From: Streptomyces caatingaensis | GTDB lineage: Bacteria; Actinomycetota; Actinomycetes; Streptomycetales; Streptomycetaceae | DNA length: 64,000 nucleotides | Assembly (NCBI RefSeq): GCF_001187435.1 | Contig: NZ_LFXA01000002.1 | Span: 62,001 to 126,000 of the forward strand | Reading direction: 5' to 3' | Shown here: positions 60,595 through 64,000 of the stretch, piece after piece | Numbering within the stretch: position 1 is the first letter of the stretch | How the letters are laid out: every line of letters starts with the position of its first letter | Notes under the pieces: generated by a model | The model's input: only the letters and a program-made list of their open reading frames with translations | What the model was told of the DNA's origin: nothing | Database searches by the model: none | Position numbers and translations under genes: made by a program

Positions 60595-61845
60595 ATGGGG
60601 ACACGACAGACCGAGCCACCCGCCCCCCAGGGGCAAGCGACGACTGGGCAGGGCATACCGGATCACCTGCCGCCCTGGCAGGCGCCCAGCGACATCGAAC
60701 GGGGTCTCTACGAGGCGAAGGTGCGCAACGACTGGGCCGCGTACTTCGACGTCCTCGCCGGAGCGGTCCTCTACCATGCGACGCCGAGGGACTTCGCCGA
60801 AAACCGCCCGGGGTACTTCCTCCGTTCCTCCTCATGGCTCCCCATGGTGAGCCAGCATTGTCACGTCTACTTCACCGAGGGCATGCTGCCGGTGCCCGTC
60901 GAGGATCCGGTCTTCTTCAGGTTCAGCCTCAGTTTCCTGGCCAGGAACTGGCCGGCTGACAGCGACCACATATGGCTGGCGATCAACCCCGGCTCTCCCT
61001 GCGAGGGAATCTTTCCCGCGACACCGTCCCACCGGCTGGTGTGGCAACAGCACACACAGAAGAGGGACCCGTACTCCTCTGCCCCGACCTTGCGGACCCT
61101 CTGGGTCGGCGGGGCCCTCAGCGGGCCGGTGGCCCACGGGCTCGCGTGCGGCGCCCTGTTGTGCGTCCACAACAGCTCGTTCTGGAACGCCATGGCCTGG
61201 CACGGCCGTGGGTTCGACGAAGAACGGGAACGCCTCAAGGAATGGTGGGACATCACCGACCGTGACGGGTGGCGACGCGCGCAGGAGAACCTGTTGCAGG
61301 GCAACAGTGTCACCGGCGGCGTATGGGAGTTCGTCCTCGAAATCCGTCAGATGCTCCATCGCCAATACGGCGGGTTCGTGGACACAGCACACTGGCGGCA
61401 AGTCACCGAACGCATTCTCCGGGCGCGGGCGCAGGAGGAGAACGATGCAGCCGGCATCGAGGCCGAAGTGACGCGCGTCCTCAAGGTCATCGGGCGCATC
61501 ACCCGCTACGAGGCCCGTTTCCGGGCCGACGGCCTCCTCGCGGAGGACAAGCAGGTTCGTTCCGTTCTCGCCTGGGACTTCGGGCGCGCGTCGAAAATGG
61601 CCCGCTGGGGGCTCGGCGCCCGGTACTGCACCCTGGCCGAGGCGGAGAACGCCGTCGTACGGGCCGGGCGTATCAGTCAGCTGAACTACCGCTCATGGGA
61701 GGAATTCTCCGCCGGCTACATCCTGGGCCGATGCCTGCACTTCGACGAGGAGGAGTTCGGGGACTGGTACCAGGACATGCTCGAAGCACATCGCATCCTG
61801 GTCACCGAACCGAACAGCCCTTGGCTGAACATACCTTGGCGGTAG
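60595..61845 (+). CDS. DUF1266 domain protein
   Basis: 416 residues. The C-terminal 200 residues fit the DUF1266 (YbeU/YbeR-like) pattern: AWDFGRASKMARWGLGARYCTLAEAENAV, SWEEFSAGYILGRCLHFDEEEFGDWYQDMLEAH and SPWLNIPW at the end. The N-terminal half (VYFTEGMLPVPVEDPVFFRFSLSFLARNW) is not assigned. Similar proteins occur beside RHS and contact-dependent toxin loci, where they may act as immunity or accessory proteins. The ATG has only a weak upstream GAAAG. The start lies 21 bp after the RHS relic, so the true N-terminus may have been altered by the rearrangement. Confidence 0.72.
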   Translation: MGTRQTEPPAPQGQATTGQGIPDHLPPWQAPSDIERGLYEAKVRNDWAAYFDVLAGAVLYHATPRDFAENRPGYFLRSSSWLPMVSQHCHVYFTEGMLPVPVEDPVFFRFSLSFLARNWPADSDHIWLAINPGSPCEGIFPATPSHRLVWQQHTQKRDPYSSAPTLRTLWVGGALSGPVAHGLACGALLCVHNSSFWNAMAWHGRGFDEERERLKEWWDITDRDGWRRAQENLLQGNSVTGGVWEFVLEIRQMLHRQYGGFVDTAHWRQVTERILRARAQEENDAAGIEAEVTRVLKVIGRITRYEARFRADGLLAEDKQVRSVLAWDFGRASKMARWGLGARYCTLAEAENAVVRAGRISQLNYRSWEEFSAGYILGRCLHFDEEEFGDWYQDMLEAHRILVTEPNSPWLNIPWR

Positions 61846-61879
61846 TCGGGCGGCACGGATACGCACCTTTCGTGCCGCC

Positions 61880-62371
61880 CTACGCCGCGTGCGCGTACGC
61901 CGGGCGCCCCGCGTGGAGTTCGGCGCAGGTGCCGGTGCGGGCGGCGTAGAGGGCTGCGGTGATCCGGTGGGCGTGGTAGGTGGTGCAGTGGGTGTGCAGG
62001 TCGTGTTGGGTGAGCCATTTGTAGGCGGCGAGTTCGGGGCCGGTGCCCGGGGTGGCCAGGCGGACGGCGGTGTCGTCCGGGACGGTCAGGGTCTGGTAGA
62101 CGAAGTCGATCGCCGGGGGCGCGTAGGTGCGCTCGTCGCGTGGGGTGAAGTCCGTCAGGACCAGGCGGACGGGCGTCAGGGCCAGGCCCGTCGCCCGCTT
62201 GCCCTCGCGGGCCATGGCCTCCCACGCCGGTTCGCCGTCCCATGCCGTCCCGCCGGGCAGCTGGAAGTTGCGGCCGTTGTCCGGGGCGCCCTTGCGGTAC
62301 GGCGAGACGAGCAGCACCTTGCCGTGGCCGTTGAGGATGAGGGCCAGCGCACGGATGCGGGGTGAGGGCAT
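61880..62371 (-). CDS. Nudix-family protein with degenerate catalytic box
   Basis: 163 residues, ATG at 62371 with AAAGG upstream. The Nudix box position reads GGTAWDGEPAWEAMAREGKRATGLAL. Compared with GX5EX7REUXEEXGU, the two metal-binding Glu residues are replaced by Arg and Ala, so hydrolase activity is doubtful. It may be a ligand-binding protein. A copy of its 3' part lies at 60236-60400. Divergent from the XRE gene. Confidence 0.72.
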   Translation of the reverse strand: MPSPRIRALALILNGHGKVLLVSPYRKGAPDNGRNFQLPGGTAWDGEPAWEAMAREGKRATGLALTPVRLVLTDFTPRDERTYAPPAIDFVYQTLTVPDDTAVRLATPGTGPELAAYKWLTQHDLHTHCTTYHAHRITAALYAARTGTCAELHAGRPAYAHAA

Positions 62372-62595
62372 GGGGGCGCCTTTCGGGTTGCGTGGGGTTC
62401 GGGTGTGCTTCCGGACGTTAGTGGTTCGGCTGCTCAACCAGCTTGGGGCGTGGGAGAGTTGGCGGGCAAGTCGCAGCGACACTGTCGCTGAAAGTGGAAT
62501 ATTCGGCGAGCGGGGCACGGGGTAACGGGTGCTGGGCACGGGTACGTACGGGCTGGGTGCCCCCACCACCGAGCCCGGCACGGGAGGGTTCGCGC

Positions 62596-63462
62596 ATGGC
62601 AGTGAAGACGGGGCCGACGCTGCGGAGGGTGCAGCTCGGGAAAGAGCTCCGCAGGCTCCGCGACCGCGCGGGGATGACGCCGGCGCAGGCGGTTGACGGA
62701 CTGGGCTTCAGCGAGACGAAGCTGTGGCGTGTGGAGCGGGGGCTGACGAGCCTGGACAAGGTCCAGGATCTCCGCAATCTGTGCGCGCGGTACGGGCTGG
62801 AAGACGAGGAGGACATCGAGTTCCTCGTCCGGATCCAGCGGGATTCGCTGAGCCGTGACTGGTGGGCTCCGTACCGGAATCTGATGCCGTCCGGCATGGG
62901 CATGTTCGTGGGACTGGAGCGCGATGCGCGACGGCTCAGGGGATGGCATCCGACTCTGGTTTACGGGCTGTTGCAGACCGAATCCTATGCGCGGGCGCTG
63001 TTCCAGTCCGCAAAGGCGGTCGAGGAGACCACGACCGAATTTCTGGAGATGAACGTCCAGCTCCGCACGCAGCGCAAGGAGTTGATCACCAGGTCCGAGA
63101 ACCCTGTAGAGCTCTGGGTCATCATGGGTGAAGCGGCGCTGCGCCATGTCCTCGGCAGTGCCGAGGTGATGCGTGAGCAGTACGAGCACATCGCCGACCT
63201 GGCGAAGCTGGACAACGTGACGGTTCAGGTGTTGCCCCTGGCCACGCCTACATATCGCTCCTTCAGCAACTTCGTCCTCATGGACTTCGAGCCGCCGATG
63301 ACGACGATCGTCGAGATCGACGAGGCCAGATCGGTGGTCGTGGTCGACAAGCAGACGGAAGTGTGGAAGCACACCCGCAAGTTCGACGCCCTCTGCGCGG
63401 GTGCGCTGGGCCCCGGGGAAACACCGAAGTTTCTGGAACGGCTGGCGAGAGAGCAGGCGTAG
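62596..63462 (+). CDS. XRE-family regulator with DUF5753 domain
   Basis: 288 residues. The ATG at 62596 has GGGAGGG 6 nt upstream. Helix-turn-helix at residues about 15-65 (LGKELRRLRDRAGMTPAQAVDGLGFSETKLWRVERG), and a DUF5753 ligand-type domain from about 100 (YGLLQTESYARALF, then VQVLPLATPTYRSFSNFVLMDF). This pairs with the DUF397 gene two bases downstream, the very common Streptomyces XRE/DUF397 module related to the WhiJ/AbaA-like systems. Function not defined; some members affect development or antibiotic production. Confidence 0.88.
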   Translation: MAVKTGPTLRRVQLGKELRRLRDRAGMTPAQAVDGLGFSETKLWRVERGLTSLDKVQDLRNLCARYGLEDEEDIEFLVRIQRDSLSRDWWAPYRNLMPSGMGMFVGLERDARRLRGWHPTLVYGLLQTESYARALFQSAKAVEETTTEFLEMNVQLRTQRKELITRSENPVELWVIMGEAALRHVLGSAEVMREQYEHIADLAKLDNVTVQVLPLATPTYRSFSNFVLMDFEPPMTTIVEIDEARSVVVVDKQTEVWKHTRKFDALCAGALGPGETPKFLERLAREQA

Positions 63463-63464
63463 TC

Positions 63465-63644
63465 ATGAATGGCGTGTCATGGGTCAAGTCCTCCTATACC
63501 GGGGAAAACGGGAGTAATTGTGTCGAAGTAGCAGACCTCGCCGATCGTGTCGGCATACGCGACTCCAAGAATCCATCGCTTCGCTCGATCAGCGTCCCGA
63601 ACCCCGCCTGGAAGGCACTCGTCGCGGAACTCGGCGCCCAGTAG
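63465..63644 (+). CDS. DUF397 family small protein
   Basis: 59 residues, starting 2 bp after the XRE stop. WVKSSYTGENGSNCVEVADL and VGIRDSKNPS are the family hallmarks. DUF397 proteins are thought to act as antagonist or partner of the adjacent XRE/DUF5753 regulator. The stop is one base from the treY stop on the other strand. Confidence 0.88.
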   Translation: MNGVSWVKSSYTGENGSNCVEVADLADRVGIRDSKNPSLRSISVPNPAWKALVAELGAQ

Positions 63645-63645
63645 C

Positions 63646-64000
63646 TCACTCCCGCACCAACAACGCCACCGGAAACCGGTGCAACAACCGCGACAGCGGC
63701 ACTCGCCCCGGGCACACCCGCCCCGTCAGCAACTCCCGCCACCGCGCGGCCCCGTCCGGCAGACCCAGCGCCGTCTCCCCCCAGTCCAGCCCCCGCGCCC
63801 ACCGCGTCACCACCGTGACCGCCTCCCCCGAGCGGGCGAAGGCCACGCAGTGGTCCGCCGCCGGGCCGGTGGCGGTCAGCGGGTGGTAGTCGGCGCGCGG
63901 GCCGGTGAACCACTCGGGGTGGGCACGGCGCAGGCGCAGGGCCGTGCGTGTGAGGTGGAGCTTCTCGGCGGAGAGGCCGGACGGCTCGGTGGGGGTGGTG
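63646..64000 (-). CDS. treY: Malto-oligosyltrehalose synthase, C-terminal end (5' part outside window)
   Basis: The last 117 residues of a longer protein. LHLTRTALRLRRAHPEWFTG, PAADHCVAFARSGEAVTVVTRWA, WGETALGLPDGAARWRELLTGR and the terminal FPVALLVRE agree with the C-terminal domain of TreY, which isomerises the reducing end of maltodextrin to a trehalose linkage. Its partner treZ lies 12 kb away on the same strand with the accessory genes in between. Confidence 0.85.
   Translation of the reverse strand, partial: TTPTEPSGLSAEKLHLTRTALRLRRAHPEWFTGPRADYHPLTATGPAADHCVAFARSGEAVTVVTRWARGLDWGETALGLPDGAARWRELLTGRVCPGRVPLSRLLHRFPVALLVRE

Noticed and set aside
1..64000. tRNA, rRNA or tmRNA genes
   Set aside because: I looked for T-arm-like GTTCGANTCC and acceptor patterns; GGGTTCGAAACAG near 39611 was the closest and has no matching arms.
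54060..64000. Integrative element with attachment sites
   Set aside because: No integrase, transposase, tRNA or convincing flanking direct repeats were seen, so the accessory cluster cannot be called a mobile element.

Overview
The window is actinobacterial and almost certainly from a Streptomyces chromosome. G+C is very high, third codon positions are nearly all G or C, and GTG and TTG starts with stop-start overlaps are common. The gene order from about 2 to 46 kb (ngcEFG, a ROK regulator, xylFGH, dxs, a permease, fadB/fadA-like genes, rnd, hemE, hemG/hemQ, murC, msrB) matches, from memory, the S. coelicolor SCO6005-SCO6061 stretch. No tRNA, rRNA or CRISPR array was seen. Homology statements come from reading the sequence and from memory of the families; no search was run.

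Layout. (1) 0-10.6 kb is a carbohydrate block. A secreted GH92-type alpha-mannosidase (cut by the window edge) is divergent from the ngcEFG importer for N-acetylglucosamine/diacetylchitobiose. A Rok7B7-like regulator and the xylFGH sugar importer follow. Three operator-like sites fit local control: a perfect LacI-type palindrome, a DasR dre-like site over a -10 box, and a Rok7B7-like motif. (2) 11.6-22.1 kb carries dxs, an amino-acid permease, a fatty-acid beta-oxidation pair, RNase D and an orphan LuxR-type regulator. (3) 22.3-30.2 kb holds the late heme genes (hemE, hemG/cgoX, hemQ), interrupted by a four-gene piece of the beta-ketoadipate pathway (pobA, pcaH, pcaG, pcaF) whose dioxygenase subunits look short. 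(4) 30.4-46.3 kb is mixed housekeeping: a secreted peptidase, a NERD protein, a BlaI-like repressor with a perfect palindrome, a Pth2-type hydrolase, two ABC systems, a deacetylase, a ZapE/AFG1 ATPase, a reductase, a two-component system, murC and msrB. (5) 46.4-64 kb is the accessory end. A 1134-residue SF1 helicase overlaps treZ tail to tail, and treZ is separated from the end of treY by about 12 kb. That gap holds lpdA, a LysR gene and a polymorphic-toxin locus.

The toxin locus (54.1-62.4 kb) is the most interesting part. Four tightly coupled genes encode an SseB-like protein, a small helical protein with a WDWG turn and a YxxxD motif, a WxG-headed RHS/YD-repeat toxin, and a 119-residue putative immunity protein. 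The toxin gene carries a one-base insertion near 55629 that splits its WxG head from its RHS body. Just downstream, two degenerate fragments lie end to end: a copy of the 3' part of the nearby Nudix gene, and a copy of the RHS core. These look like scars of earlier cassette exchange. A DUF1266 gene, a degenerate Nudix gene and an XRE/DUF397 pair follow.

Between genes there are recurring G+C-rich elements. A 20-bp sequence (CCCCGCCCTTTCACCGTTTC) occurs six times downstream of stop codons, always in the gene's orientation. There are also two perfect short tandem arrays and several long perfect hairpins that probably end transcription.
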